Notes: generated by a model from the letters alone, not told the origin. Positions 24,282 through 33,485 are shown, counted from the first letter of the stretch. The stretch is DNA of 64,000 nt from Pacificoceanicola sp048553275 (GCF_048553275.1 NZ_JBLZMW010000009.1:62001-126000); one strand, 5' to 3'. Made by a program: numbers and translations.

Positions 24282-25415
24282 GTGAGGGCGAAGGTGAAGG
24301 GCAAGTTGAGCCACGGGCGGCAGAGCGGTCCGGTCTGGGCATTGGGGGCCATGTCGGGCACCTCTCTCGATGGCGTGGACGCGGCGATGCTGCGCACCGA
24401 TGGCGAGACGATTTTCGAATTCGGTCCATCGCAGTACCGTGCTTATTCGGATGCGGAACGGGCAGCCTTGAAGGCTGCTTTGGGCTGCTGGCCCGGCGAT
24501 GATCTCGGCGCGGCGCCGCAGGTCTGTTTCGACGCGCACCGCGACGTGCTCGGCCAGTTCGGGGCCGCAGAGGTCATTGGATTTCACGGTCAAACCCTGG
24601 CACATGATCCACAGGGGCGGGGCACGCATCAAATGGGTGATGGCGCAGCGCTGGCAGAGGCCTTGCGCACACCCGTGGTCTGGGATTTTCGCTCGACCGA
24701 TGTGGCCTTGGGTGGCCAGGGCGCGCCGCTTGCCCCCTTCTATCACTTCGCATGCGCCAAATGGATCGGCGCGACAGAGCCGGTTGCCTTCCTCAATCTC
24801 GGCGGCGTTGGCAATCTGACGTGGGTAGATCCGGGCAAGGCAAGGCCGCAGGATGAGGGGGCCTTGCTGGCCTTCGACACCGGCCCGGCCAATGCGCCGA
24901 TCAACGATCTGGTGTCCGAGCGGCTGGGGCTGGACTGTGACCGGGACGGGGCGCTGGCCCGTACCGGGCGTGTTGAAGAGGGCGCGCTGGAGCTTTTTCT
25001 GGAGGAAGGCTACTTCCGCAAGATCCCGCCCAAGTCATTGGACAGGGACGATTTTTCCTTGATGCTGGATCTTGTGCGAGAGCTGTCCGATGCGGACGCG
25101 GCCGCCACGATGACGGCCATGGCTGCGACAGCCGTGATGCAGGGCATGGAGCATTGCCCAAGCCCGCCGGGCCGTGTGCTGGTCACTGGCGGCGGGCGGC
25201 ATAACCCTGTCATGATGAGGATGCTTGCGGCGGGTCTCGACTGCCCGGTTGAGCCGGTGGAGGCGGTCGGCCTCGACGGTGACATGCTGGAAGCGCAGGC
25301 CTTTGCTTTCCTCGCGGTCCGCGTGATGCGTGGCCTGCCAACCTCCGCGCCCGCCACAACCGGTGTCGCGGCGCCGGTCGGTGGCGGTCAGATCAGCCGT
25401 CCGGATGGTGTCTGA
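24282..25415 (+). CDS. anmK: Anhydro-N-acetylmuramic acid kinase
   Basis: A 377-residue kinase that opens and phosphorylates anhydro-MurNAc released during cell-wall turnover, making MurNAc-6-phosphate for recycling. The family start motif ALGAMSGTSLDGVDAA is at residues 20-35; GFHGQTLAHDP, LNLGGVGNLTWV, FDTGPANAPINDLV and the C-terminal VTGGGRHNPVMM are all present. The start is a GTG at 24282 (24294 is possible), very close to the TATAAG box, so the mRNA may have almost no leader. It is divergent from tyrS. Confidence 0.93.
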   Translation: MRAKVKGKLSHGRQSGPVWALGAMSGTSLDGVDAAMLRTDGETIFEFGPSQYRAYSDAERAALKAALGCWPGDDLGAAPQVCFDAHRDVLGQFGAAEVIGFHGQTLAHDPQGRGTHQMGDGAALAEALRTPVVWDFRSTDVALGGQGAPLAPFYHFACAKWIGATEPVAFLNLGGVGNLTWVDPGKARPQDEGALLAFDTGPANAPINDLVSERLGLDCDRDGALARTGRVEEGALELFLEEGYFRKIPPKSLDRDDFSLMLDLVRELSDADAAATMTAMAATAVMQGMEHCPSPPGRVLVTGGGRHNPVMMRMLAAGLDCPVEPVEAVGLDGDMLEAQAFAFLAVRVMRGLPTSAPATTGVAAPVGGGQISRPDGV

Positions 25416-25433
25416 CAATCGGTAACTCCACCT

Positions 25434-25507
25434 TGTCTTCTTCTCTTGAAAAATACTCGGGGTTCGGGGCAACGCTCCGAGCGGGGGTCTGGGGGCTTGC
25501 CCCCAGA
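25434..25507 (+). repeat. Dispersed intergenic repeat, copy B
   Basis: TTGTCTTCTTCTCTTGA, then AAATACTCGGGGTTCG and a GC-rich tail with a 9-bp hairpin (TCTGGGGGC/GCCCCCAGA, 25488-25507). It has the layout of the copies at 16081 and 58902 but is the most diverged. It fills the gap between the convergent anmK and moaA genes and may serve as a shared transcript end. Confidence 0.6.
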
Positions 25508-25544
25508 GGAGAGGGCGCCCCTAGGCGCGCCGGTCTGGAAAGCC

Positions 25545-26552
25545 CTAGCCCCCGGTATGGCTCATGTGGCGGGAGACGCGGCCATCAACGTTCTGGCGTG
25601 AATAGTCGAAATCGTGGCCCTTCGGCTTGAGGCGGATCGCGGCGCGGATCGCGTCCTCAAGCGCCTGATCGTCCTTCGGATGATTGCGCAGAGGGGCGCG
25701 CAGGTCAGCCATGTCTTCCTGGCCAAGGCACATGAACAGATCGCCGGTGCAGGTCAGCCGCACGCGGTTGCAGCTTTCGCAGAAATTATGGCTCAGCGGG
25801 GTGATGAAGCCGATCTTCTGTCCGGTTTCTTCCAGGCGCACGTAGCGCGCCGGCCCGCCGGTGCTCTCAGGCAGGTCGGTCAGGGTATACTGCTCGGCCA
25901 GCCGGGCCCGCAGATCGGTGAGCTTCCAGTACTGGTCCAGGCGTTGTTCGTTGCCGATGTCGCCCATCGGCATGACCTCGATCCACGTCAGGTCCATGCC
26001 GCGTTCGGCGCACCATTCGGTCATCGGGATCAGCTCGTCCTCGTTGAACCCTTTCAACGCCACGGCGTTGATCTTGATCCGAAGACCGGCTTTTTGCGCC
26101 GCATCGATCCCGCGCAGCACCTGCGGCAGGCGGCCCCAGCGCGTGATGTCGGCAAATTTCTTCTCGTCCATCGTATCCATGGACAGATTCACCCGGCGCA
26201 CTCCCGCCGCGTAGAGATCGTCGGCAAACCGCTCCAGCTGTGAGCCATTGGTGGTCAGCGTCAGCTCCTTGAGCGCCCCCGAATCGAGGTGCCGGGTCAT
26301 CGAGCGGAAAAACGTCAGAATATCCCGCCGCACCAGCGGCTCTCCGCCGGTGATGCGCAGTTTCTCGACGCCCAGACGCACGAAGGTCGAGCACATGCGG
26401 TCCAGTTCTTCCAGCGTCAGAAGCTCTTTCTTGGGCAGAAAGGTCATGTTTTCGGACATGCAGTAGACGCAGCGAAAATCGCAGCGGTCTGTCACCGAAA
26501 CGCGCAGGTAGGAGATCGGACGGTGGAACGGATCAATCAGAGGGGCTGTCAT
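25545..26552 (-). CDS. moaA: GTP 3',8-cyclase MoaA (molybdenum cofactor synthesis)
   Basis: A 335-residue radical SAM enzyme that starts molybdopterin synthesis from GTP. The SAM cluster motif CDFRCVYC is near residue 24, the second cluster uses FCESCNRVRLTCTGDLFMC (about 258-276), and the C-terminal GG needed for activity is present in MSHTGG. Start ATG 26552 gives the normal N-terminus (TAPLIDPFHRPISYLRVSVT); the longer reading to 26651 runs across the divergent lipoprotein promoter. No other moa gene is in the window. Confidence 0.96.
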   Translation of the reverse strand: MTAPLIDPFHRPISYLRVSVTDRCDFRCVYCMSENMTFLPKKELLTLEELDRMCSTFVRLGVEKLRITGGEPLVRRDILTFFRSMTRHLDSGALKELTLTTNGSQLERFADDLYAAGVRRVNLSMDTMDEKKFADITRWGRLPQVLRGIDAAQKAGLRIKINAVALKGFNEDELIPMTEWCAERGMDLTWIEVMPMGDIGNEQRLDQYWKLTDLRARLAEQYTLTDLPESTGGPARYVRLEETGQKIGFITPLSHNFCESCNRVRLTCTGDLFMCLGQEDMADLRAPLRNHPKDDQALEDAIRAAIRLKPKGHDFDYSRQNVDGRVSRHMSHTGG

Positions 26553-26638
26553 GCGATTGAACCTAAGGGCCGGCGGATATATGAGCAAGTCTTGCAACGA
26601 AATTGTCATGGGGCGACCAAGGTCGTAGGGTGCGGGAT

Positions 26639-27136
26639 ATGAGAACAGCAATCACAGTCGTTCTGGCCTTGAGCCTGTCGGCCTGCAGCAGCGCGGGGGA
26701 GTTCTTCCGCAAACCGGGCGCCGCCGATCCCGCCACCAATGCCGAGGGGCAAACCCGCCCCGAAGCCCGTCCGGACAGCGCTGTCGCGCCGCCCCCGCCG
26801 CAAAACGCCCGCACCGCCGAGGAGTTCGACACCACCTCCGCCGAAGAGCGCGCCGCGGCGGCCGCGCCGAAACCGGCCGGGGAGGTCAGTCTTGGCAGCA
26901 CAGTTGCCTCGCTTGGCGACGTGGCACGGCCCGGATTTTGGCTGGAGACACCCTTGGTGACCGCGCCTGCAAAGGGCCGCGTACTGAATCCGGCAACCGG
27001 AAAATCGGCTCAGGTCGATCTGATCCCGATCGACGGGCCGGCAACCGCCGGCAGCCGCATTTCGCTCGCGGCCATGCGCCTGCTCGAAGCGCCATTGACC
27101 GATCTGCCGACAATTCAAGTGTTTTCAGGCGGCTAG
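26639..27136 (+). CDS. Predicted lipoprotein
   Basis: A 165-residue protein with a short signal peptide ending in a lipobox (LSLSAC, lipidated Cys at residue 16), so it should be anchored to a membrane facing the periplasm. A Pro/Ala/Thr-rich low-complexity linker (about 25-80) leads to a compact domain with GSTVASLGDVARPGFWLETPLV and GKSAQVDLIPIDGP. ATG 26639 is chosen because it puts the signal peptide at the very start. The function is unknown. It is followed by two membrane protein genes. Confidence 0.8.
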   Translation: MRTAITVVLALSLSACSSAGEFFRKPGAADPATNAEGQTRPEARPDSAVAPPPPQNARTAEEFDTTSAEERAAAAAPKPAGEVSLGSTVASLGDVARPGFWLETPLVTAPAKGRVLNPATGKSAQVDLIPIDGPATAGSRISLAAMRLLEAPLTDLPTIQVFSGG

Positions 27137-27183
27137 GCCGCACCACGCTTGTCTTGAACGCGACCTGCGCTTAGCCTGCGGTC

Positions 27184-27540
27184 ATGCGCGCACGCCTCGT
27201 TCACAGCTACAAGAAACAGCCAGTCCTGACACTGCTCTTTGCCGTGGCGCTGTTGGCGAGCGTTTTTTTCGGTGGGCGTCTGATCGTGCACTCGGTGTTC
27301 TGGGCCAATCCGGCGCACCGCGATCAGACCATCGCCGGGTGGATGACGCCGGGATACGTCGCGCATTCGTGGCAGGTTCCGAACGAGATTGTCGGTGATG
27401 CGCTCGGGCTGACCAAGGACAGCTTTCAGCCGGGCCAGACCCTGGATGAGTTGGCGAAGGCGCGCGGCGTCCCGTTCCAGAGCCTGAGCGTCGATCTCTA
27501 TAACGCCATCACCGCGTTCCGGACCGCGCCGCATGACTGA
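27184..27540 (+). CDS. Small membrane-anchored protein of unknown function
   Basis: A 118-residue protein with a basic N-terminus (MRARLVHSYKKQP) and one strong hydrophobic segment (about 14-33). The rest (HRDQTIAGWMTPGYVAHSWQVP, then LDELAKARGVP) should be periplasmic. The stretch TPGYVAHSWQVPNEIVGDALGL resembles helix-turn-helix-like segments in related short proteins, but no function is evident. Its stop overlaps the DedA gene start by eight bases, so the two are co-translated and may work together. Confidence 0.7.
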   Translation: MRARLVHSYKKQPVLTLLFAVALLASVFFGGRLIVHSVFWANPAHRDQTIAGWMTPGYVAHSWQVPNEIVGDALGLTKDSFQPGQTLDELAKARGVPFQSLSVDLYNAITAFRTAPHD

Positions 27541-28129
27541 CATGCTGTTGGCGCTGGTGCCGGAGTATGGCGGATGGATTCTCATGGCAGTGACCTTCTT
27601 TTCCTGCCTTGCGCTGCCGGTTCCGTCGTCTTTCCTGATGCTGGCAGGCGGCGCGTTTGCCGCATCCGGGGATCTGACGATGACCACGGTGCTGGCCTCT
27701 GCGCTTGGCGGTGCGCTCGTCGGGGATCAAACCGGCTATCTCATTGGCCGGAAAGGCGGCGCGCCGCTGATCGCGCGGCTGCAACACGCCCGCCGCAGCG
27801 CCGGTCTTCTGAAACGGGCGCAGCGCATGATTGATCAGCGCGGCGGAGTGGCGGTCTTTCTGACCCGATGGCTGTTCAGCCCGCTCGGGCCGTATGTGAA
27901 TTTCATCGGCGGCGCGATGGGGCTGGACTGGCGGCGCTTTACATTGGGCAGTCTCAGCGGAGAGAGCCTCTGGGTCAGTCTCTACACCGGCCTGGGCTTT
28001 GCCTTTGCCAGTCAGATCGCGGAGGTGGCGCAGATTGCCTCGGACTTGATCGGACTGCTGGCGGCGCTGTTGGTGACGGTCGTGCTCGGACGGTTCCTGT
28101 TCCGGGCGTCGCCGCGGAACGGGGCCTGA
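27533..28129 (+). CDS. DedA/VTT-domain membrane protein
   Basis: A 198-residue multi-pass membrane protein of the DedA (VTT/SNARE-associated) family, implicated in lipid transport, membrane potential and peptide resistance. Family features are ALPVPSSFLMLAGGAFAASG near residue 28, GDQTGYLIGRKGG near 66, and the FLTRWLFSPLGPYVNFIGGAMG re-entrant segment near 110-130 with its conserved Arg and Pro residues. The 118-residue gene upstream overlaps it. Confidence 0.88.
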   Translation: MTDMLLALVPEYGGWILMAVTFFSCLALPVPSSFLMLAGGAFAASGDLTMTTVLASALGGALVGDQTGYLIGRKGGAPLIARLQHARRSAGLLKRAQRMIDQRGGVAVFLTRWLFSPLGPYVNFIGGAMGLDWRRFTLGSLSGESLWVSLYTGLGFAFASQIAEVAQIASDLIGLLAALLVTVVLGRFLFRASPRNGA

Positions 28130-28130
28130 G

Positions 28131-28805
28131 TCACAGGTATTTCGCGGCCTCGCGCCGGGCGAAGGCTTTCATCGCGTCGCCGTGGTCGGCCAGAAAGGCT
28201 CGTGTCCGGTCCGGATCATGTTTCGACAGATCGCGCAGCCACCAGGCGACGGCTTTCTGAATGAACCAGCGCGGGTCGTGGACATAGTCCGCCGCCCAGC
28301 CAAGCACCCGATCCCGGATCTCAAGGTCCTGTTCCGACGGGAAATTCTGTTTTGTCCAGGGCAGGGTGATGACCAGAGCCGCGCGTTTGGTCCACAGGTG
28401 ATCGGACCCGGTCCAGGGTTCAACCTGTGCAATCCGCGCCGGATCGGCCTGCAGCCTCCGCGCGCCCGCCGAACAGGCGTGATCGGCGATTGCCCAGGCA
28501 TCGAACTGCGGCACCCATGACTGGATCAGCTGCCAGGCGTCTTCATCCGGGCGCATCCGCGCCTGTGTCAAAACTTTTGCCGCCGCGATCCGCGCTTCGT
28601 GAATGTCGGTTTGCCACAGCGCATCGGCCAGAGCGACCCGCTCGGGCACGTCGAGAGCCTGCCGCCAGCCCTGTGTCAGCGTGTTGATCACCGGGTTGGG
28701 CACGCCGAGATAGACGCGCTCCGCCTTGTGATAGGCTGCGCTGCCTGCGGCGCGCTCCGCGTCGGCCTCTGCATTCAGGGCGGCAAGCGCGTCATTCAGG
28801 TTCAT
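28131..28805 (-). CDS. AlkD-like DNA alkylation repair protein
   Basis: A 224-residue, mostly helical HEAT-repeat protein of the AlkC/AlkD DNA glycosylase type, which removes alkylated purines. Features include the paired segments GVPNPVINTLTQGWRQ and WAIADHACSAGARRL, then TKRAALVITLPWTKQN and a catalytic-type DPRWFIQKAVAWWLRDLSKHDP with the key Trp and Asp residues. It lies 45 bases after glmS on the same strand, so it is probably the last gene of the glmU-glmS transcript. Confidence 0.85.
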   Translation of the reverse strand: MNLNDALAALNAEADAERAAGSAAYHKAERVYLGVPNPVINTLTQGWRQALDVPERVALADALWQTDIHEARIAAAKVLTQARMRPDEDAWQLIQSWVPQFDAWAIADHACSAGARRLQADPARIAQVEPWTGSDHLWTKRAALVITLPWTKQNFPSEQDLEIRDRVLGWAADYVHDPRWFIQKAVAWWLRDLSKHDPDRTRAFLADHGDAMKAFARREAAKYL

Positions 28806-28850
28806 TACAAAGGCCCTTGTTCTTGTGTGGATCGCCTGGCGGCATAGCGG

Positions 28851-30668
28851 TCATTCCACCGTCACGGACTTGGCAAGGTTGCGCGGCTGATCCACATCGG
28901 TGCCCTTTGCGATGGCCGCATGGTAGGCCAGAAGCTGCGCGGGCAGGGCGTAGAGCAGCGGCGTCAACTCTTCGGCCACTTCCGGCAGGATCACCACCTG
29001 CCAAACATCCTCGCCAGCGGCCTTGGCCCCTTTGGCATCGGTGATCAGGCAGACCTTGCCGCCGCGCGCGATCACCTCCTGCATGTTGGACACGGTCTTT
29101 TCAAAGAGCGAGTCGCAGGGCGCCATGACCACCACGGGCACCGTCTTGTCGATCAATGCGATCGGGCCGTGCTTCAGTTCACCCGACGCATAAGCTTCGG
29201 CATGGATATAGCTGATTTCCTTAAGTTTCAGCGCGCCTTCGAGCGCCAGAGGATACATCAGCCCACGGCCGAGGAACAGCACGTCCCGCGCTTCGGCAAT
29301 CTGGCGCGCGGCCTCGGCGATGCGCCCGTCCTGATCCAGCGCGATGTTGAAGATGCCCGGCAAGGCGCGCAGCGCCTCCAGCATATCATGCAGTCTGGCC
29401 TCGTCCATGCGTCCGCGCGCTTGTGCGGCCTTGAGCGCCAGCAGCAACAGGACGTTGAGCTGGCAGGTGAAGGCCTTGGTCGAGGCCACGCCGATTTCCG
29501 CACCCGCGTGGATCGGCAGGGCCAGATCGCTTTCGCGGGCGATCGAGGACGTCTCGACATTGACCACCGATACGATCGTGTCGGCCTTGCCGCGGCAATA
29601 GCGCAGCGCAGCCAGCGTATCGGCGGTTTCGCCTGACTGGCTGACGAAAAGCGCGACCGTGCGGCCCGTGATCGGTGGTTCGCGATAGCGGAACTCCGAC
29701 GCGATATCGACTTCAACGGGAATGCCCGCCAGCCGTTCGAACCAGTATTTCGCCGTGAGACAGGCATAATAGGCGGTGCCGCAGGCAACCATGACCAGCC
29801 GTTCGACATTGTCGAAATCGAGGCCCGGCTGCGGCAGGGAGATCTCGTCCTGCGCCAGATACGCGCTCAGCGCGCCGGACAAGACGCCGGGCTGTTCGGC
29901 GATTTCCTTGGCCATGAAGTGCTTGTACCCGGCCTTGTCCACGCGGGCCGCATCCATCTGGATCGTGCGCACCTCGCGGCTGACCTCGCGGCCGGCGGCG
30001 TCCGTAATCACAGCACCCAGCCGTGTGATAATGGCGCGGTCACCTTCCTCCAGATAGGTGATCTGATCGGTCAGCGGGGCCAGCGCGATGGCATCGCTGC
30101 CCACGAACATCTCGCCATCGCCATGACCGATGGCCAGCGGCGAGCCCTTGCGGGCCGCTATGAGCAAGTCATCCTCGCCATCGAAGAGGAACACCAGCGC
30201 AAAGGCACCGTCCAGCTTGTCGATGGTCCGCATCGCGGCCTCCACCGGCAAAAGGCCCTGCCCAAGCAGGTGCTGCGCCATCAGGGCCACGGTTTCCGTG
30301 TCTGTTTCGGTCTGCGGCGTGATCCCGGCTTCGGCCAGCTCGGCGCGGAGGTCTTTGTAATTTTCGATGATGCCATTGTGCACGACGGCCACCGGCCCGG
30401 CCTTGTGCGGGTGGGCGTTGGTTTCGGTCGGCGCGCCATGGGTGGCCCAACGGGTGTGGCCAATGCCCGATTTGCCCGGCAGCGGATCATGCACCAGCAG
30501 ATCCGACAGGTTCACGAGCTTGCCCACCGCGCGGCGCCGGTCAAGATGGCCGTCGTTGATCGTGGCAATGCCCGCGCTGTCATAGCCGCGATACTCCAGA
30601 CGGCGCAGCGCCTCGACGAGGCTGGGCGAGACTTCATGTTTTCCGAGGATTCCGACAATACCGCACAT
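28851..30668 (-). CDS. glmS: Glutamine-fructose-6-phosphate aminotransferase
   Basis: A 605-residue enzyme making glucosamine-6-phosphate, the entry to UDP-GlcNAc. The glutaminase half begins MCGIVGI with Cys as N-terminal nucleophile (after Met removal) and contains GHTRWATHGAPTETNAHPH. Two SIS isomerase domains follow (VACGTAYYACLTAKYWFE and SQSGETADTLAALR; GRGLMYPLALEGALKLKE), ending NLAKSVTVE. It follows glmU after one base. The leader shows no ribozyme structure of the Gram-positive type. Confidence 0.97.
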   Translation of the reverse strand: MCGIVGILGKHEVSPSLVEALRRLEYRGYDSAGIATINDGHLDRRRAVGKLVNLSDLLVHDPLPGKSGIGHTRWATHGAPTETNAHPHKAGPVAVVHNGIIENYKDLRAELAEAGITPQTETDTETVALMAQHLLGQGLLPVEAAMRTIDKLDGAFALVFLFDGEDDLLIAARKGSPLAIGHGDGEMFVGSDAIALAPLTDQITYLEEGDRAIITRLGAVITDAAGREVSREVRTIQMDAARVDKAGYKHFMAKEIAEQPGVLSGALSAYLAQDEISLPQPGLDFDNVERLVMVACGTAYYACLTAKYWFERLAGIPVEVDIASEFRYREPPITGRTVALFVSQSGETADTLAALRYCRGKADTIVSVVNVETSSIARESDLALPIHAGAEIGVASTKAFTCQLNVLLLLALKAAQARGRMDEARLHDMLEALRALPGIFNIALDQDGRIAEAARQIAEARDVLFLGRGLMYPLALEGALKLKEISYIHAEAYASGELKHGPIALIDKTVPVVVMAPCDSLFEKTVSNMQEVIARGGKVCLITDAKGAKAAGEDVWQVVILPEVAEELTPLLYALPAQLLAYHAAIAKGTDVDQPRNLAKSVTVE

Positions 30669-30669
30669 T

Positions 30670-32022
30670 TTATGCCCCTTTACCCTGTCTGGCCTTCCGG
30701 GCCTTCAACATATCGAACAATTTTTTCGCGAGGCCCGGCTTCACTTCCTGCCGCGCGCGCGCGACGGCGAGCGCCCCTGCGGGCACATCCTCGGTGATCG
30801 TGGAGCCGGAGGCTGTCATTGCGCCGTCGCCCACCGTTATCGGCGCGACCAGCATGGTGTCCGAGCCAATGAAAGCGTCTTCGCCGATGGTTGTCTTGTG
30901 TTTGAACACGCCATCGTAGTTGCACGTCACGGTGCCCGCGCCGATGTTCGTGCGGGCGCCGATTTCCGCATCGCCAAGATAGGTCAGGTGATTGGCCTTC
31001 ACCCCTTCGTGCAGGACGGCGTTCTTGACCTCGACGAAATTGCCGATGTGCACGTTCTCCGCCAGTTCCGCGCCGGGACGCAGGCGGGCGAAGGGGCCGA
31101 TGGTACTGCCGCGGCTGACATGGGCGCCTTCGATATGGCTGAACCCGCGGATGCGAACGTCGTTCTCAACGGTGACATCAGGGCCGAAGATCACGTTCGG
31201 TTCGATCTCGCTGTCGCGACCGATGATCGTGTCCCAGGAGAGGAACACGGTATCCGGGGCTTGCAGGCTGACCCCGTCCGCCATCAGCTCCGCGCGGCGC
31301 CGGGATTGGAAAAGCCGTTCCGCATCAGCGAGTTCCGCGCGGGAGTTCACCCCCAGCGTTTCACTCTCATCGCAGCGCACAACCGTCGCCGAAAGACCCT
31401 GCGACCGGCCGATACCGATGATATCCGTCAGGTAGTATTCGCCGCTGGCATTGTCGTTTCCAACCGCGTCGATCAGCGCAAACAGCGTTGCCGCATCAGC
31501 GCAGACAACGCCGGAGTTACAAAGGGTTATGGCGCGTTCTTCTTCGTTCGCGTCCTTGAACTCGACAATCCGCTCCAGGGCTTCCCCTTGCGTGACCAAC
31601 CGCCCATAGCGACCGGGGTCGGCCGCGTCGAAGCCCAGAACGACCAAGTCATGGGTCTGGCGCGCCTCCAGCATGGCTTCGAGCGTCGCTTCGGAGATGA
31701 AGGGCGTGTCGCCGTAGAGCACGATGGCATTGCCGAAAAACCCGTCCAACGCATCTTTCGCCTGGGCCACCGCATGTGCCGTGCCAAGCTGTTCGGCCTG
31801 AAGGACGACCTTCGCCTCCGGATCGTAGTCCAGCGCCGAGGCTTCGACCTTGGCTGCTTCGTGACCGGCGACGACGACGGTGGCCTCCGGGTCCAGCGCG
31901 CGTCCGGCGCGCATGGCGTGCCAGAGCATCGGGGCGTGGGCGATCGAGTGCAAAACCTTGGGCAGGTCGGATTCCATCCGCGTGCCCTTGCCGGCGGCAA
32001 GTATGATGAGGGCGGTGCTCAT
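30670..32022 (-). CDS. glmU: Bifunctional UDP-GlcNAc pyrophosphorylase/GlcN-1-P acetyltransferase
   Basis: A 450-residue two-domain enzyme making UDP-GlcNAc for peptidoglycan and lipopolysaccharide. The N-terminal nucleotidyltransferase shows ILAAGKGTRMESDLPKVLH and VLYGDTPFI; the C-terminal left-handed beta-helix carries the acetyltransferase site NFVEVKNAVLHEGVKANHLT and GTVTCNYDGVFKHKTTIGE. It is the first gene of glmU-glmS-alkD and divergent from gph. Confidence 0.97.
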   Translation of the reverse strand: MSTALIILAAGKGTRMESDLPKVLHSIAHAPMLWHAMRAGRALDPEATVVVAGHEAAKVEASALDYDPEAKVVLQAEQLGTAHAVAQAKDALDGFFGNAIVLYGDTPFISEATLEAMLEARQTHDLVVLGFDAADPGRYGRLVTQGEALERIVEFKDANEEERAITLCNSGVVCADAATLFALIDAVGNDNASGEYYLTDIIGIGRSQGLSATVVRCDESETLGVNSRAELADAERLFQSRRRAELMADGVSLQAPDTVFLSWDTIIGRDSEIEPNVIFGPDVTVENDVRIRGFSHIEGAHVSRGSTIGPFARLRPGAELAENVHIGNFVEVKNAVLHEGVKANHLTYLGDAEIGARTNIGAGTVTCNYDGVFKHKTTIGEDAFIGSDTMLVAPITVGDGAMTASGSTITEDVPAGALAVARARQEVKPGLAKKLFDMLKARKARQGKGA

Positions 32023-32113
32023 GGCCTCTTTCCTGTTTGTTTTTCTGTTGGCCCCGTTTTATCCGGATATGGCGGCGGGGCAAGCAGGCGCTTTTCACGC
32101 TTGATTTCGGCAT

Positions 32114-32131
32114 GTGACAGCGCGCTGTCAC
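32114..32131. promoter_or_regulatory. Perfect 18-bp palindrome upstream of gph
   Basis: GTGACAGCGCGCTGTCAC is an exact inverted repeat, 20 bases before the gph ATG and in the divergent glmU/gph region. It may bind a dimeric regulator or form a leader hairpin that ends just before the gph ribosome site. Confidence 0.45.
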
Positions 32132-32151
32132 CCCATCTGGCAGGAGACGGC

Positions 32152-32823
32152 ATGCAGCCTTGCGTTATTTTCGACCTCGACGGGACTTTGGCGGACACCA
32201 GCCTTGATCTCCTGGCTGCGGCCAACCGCTGTTTCGAGGAGATGGGCGAGGATGTGAGACTGTCCATTGACAGCGATCGTATGGTGGCGCTGCGCGGCGG
32301 GCGGATGATGCTTGGGACCGGACTCAAGCGGGCCGGGCGGTTTGACGAGGCGCGCGTGATGGATTGGTATCCGCGTCTGCTGGAGGTCTACGCCGAGACG
32401 CTGGATGTGCATACGCAGATGTACCCCGGTGCGGTGGCCTCGGTCGAGCAGCTCAAGGAGGCGGGATATGCCGTCGGGATCTGTACCAACAAACCCGAAG
32501 GGCTTGCGCACACGCTGCTCACGCGGCTCGGGGTGCGCGATCTGTTCGGATCGCTGATCGGGGCCGATACCTTGCCGGTGAAAAAGCCCGATCCGGCGCA
32601 TTTCTGGGCTGCAGTCGATGGCTGCGGCGGGCAGCGCGAGGCGTCCTTGCTGGTCGGGGATAGCGATACCGACCGCAAGACCTCTGCGGCGGCGCGGGTG
32701 CCTTCGGTTCTGGTGGCGTTCTCGCCGGCGGGGGAGGCGGTGCGCGATCTGGCGCCGGAGTCCGTCATCACGCATTTCGACCAGCTGCACGGGGAGGTTG
32801 CGCGGCTGATCGGTCACCCCTGA
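32152..32823 (+). CDS. gph: HAD-family phosphoglycolate phosphatase-like hydrolase
   Basis: A 223-residue HAD hydrolase. The nucleophile motif DLDGTLADTS is at residues 7-16, motif II is in GICTNKPEGLA (about residue 110), and motif III/IV is in KKPDPAHF and LLVGDSDTDRKTS (about 145-175). The helical cap after motif I is of the phosphoglycolate phosphatase type, so dephosphorylation of 2-phosphoglycolate (from oxidative DNA repair or RuBisCO) is likely, but HAD substrates are hard to assign. ATG 32152 has CAGGAG just upstream. The 3' end overlaps the convergent WYL regulator. Confidence 0.85.
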   Translation: MQPCVIFDLDGTLADTSLDLLAAANRCFEEMGEDVRLSIDSDRMVALRGGRMMLGTGLKRAGRFDEARVMDWYPRLLEVYAETLDVHTQMYPGAVASVEQLKEAGYAVGICTNKPEGLAHTLLTRLGVRDLFGSLIGADTLPVKKPDPAHFWAAVDGCGGQREASLLVGDSDTDRKTSAAARVPSVLVAFSPAGEAVRDLAPESVITHFDQLHGEVARLIGHP

Positions 32824-33485
32824 GAGGGTTTTCCCAGAGTTTGCCAGTCCGAGAGCCGCTTTCCCGGCTCATCGACGAACAGGCCGGGCAGGGGCGCGAG
32901 GCCCTCGATCCGGTCGAGGGCAAAGCGGCTGAAGGCGCCGTCGCGCTCGTCCCAGCAGACGCAGGTCCAGACGCGCCCCCAGTAATCGAGCAAAAGCGGG
33001 CGGATGTCATGCGGCTGACCGGCCAGGACCACGCGCAGTTTCTGACGCGCCCGGATGGCGGCGCGGATCGTCGGCATATGGGCAAACCCCCGTGCCGCCC
33101 CGGCGAAGGCGTCGGTGGCAAAGCCGAACGGCGCGGCGGGCTGACCGGCTTCCTCTGGCAACACGGCTTCGATCTTGGCGGCGAGGCTGCGCGCGGCGGC
33201 GGCGTGTTCTTCGAGATCCGACGCACCGAGGGCCGCGAGCGCGATGTGCAATGCGTCCAGTTCCGCATCGGTGAGGTTCAGCGGAGGCAGGGTCACCGCG
33301 GCGCGCGCCGTGTAGCCATAGCCCCTTGCGCCTTCCACCGGCACGCCGGAGGCTGCGAGCACTTCCATGTCGCGATAGATCGTCCGGACAGAGACGCCAA
33401 GGTCCTGTGCCATGGCCTCCGCCGTATGTAATTCACCATCGCGCAGACGCTCCATCAGGGCATAGAGGCGGTCCTTGCGATTCAT
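32814..33485 (-). CDS. HTH and WYL-domain transcriptional regulator
   Basis: A 223-residue regulator of the YafY/DeoR-like type. An N-terminal winged helix-turn-helix (LYALMERLRDGELHTAEAMAQDLGVSVRTIYRDMEVL) spans residues 7-45. A middle helical part (LDALHIALAALGASD) and a WYL ligand-binding region (RPLLLDYWGRVWTCVCWDERDG, about 165-190) follow; the WYL tripeptide itself is replaced by DYW. Targets are unknown. Its 3' end overlaps the gph 3' end by ten bases. Confidence 0.85.
   Translation of the reverse strand: MNRKDRLYALMERLRDGELHTAEAMAQDLGVSVRTIYRDMEVLAASGVPVEGARGYGYTARAAVTLPPLNLTDAELDALHIALAALGASDLEEHAAAARSLAAKIEAVLPEEAGQPAAPFGFATDAFAGAARGFAHMPTIRAAIRARQKLRVVLAGQPHDIRPLLLDYWGRVWTCVCWDERDGAFSRFALDRIEGLAPLPGLFVDEPGKRLSDWQTLGKPSQG

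Noticed and set aside
30669..30760. glmS ribozyme in the glmU-glmS junction
   Set aside because: The genes are one base apart; there is no room for a leader ribozyme and the class is Gram-positive.
30898..32151. Long in-frame extension upstream of gph
   Set aside because: It lies antisense to glmU; the HAD motif starts right at ATG 32152, which has a good ribosome site.
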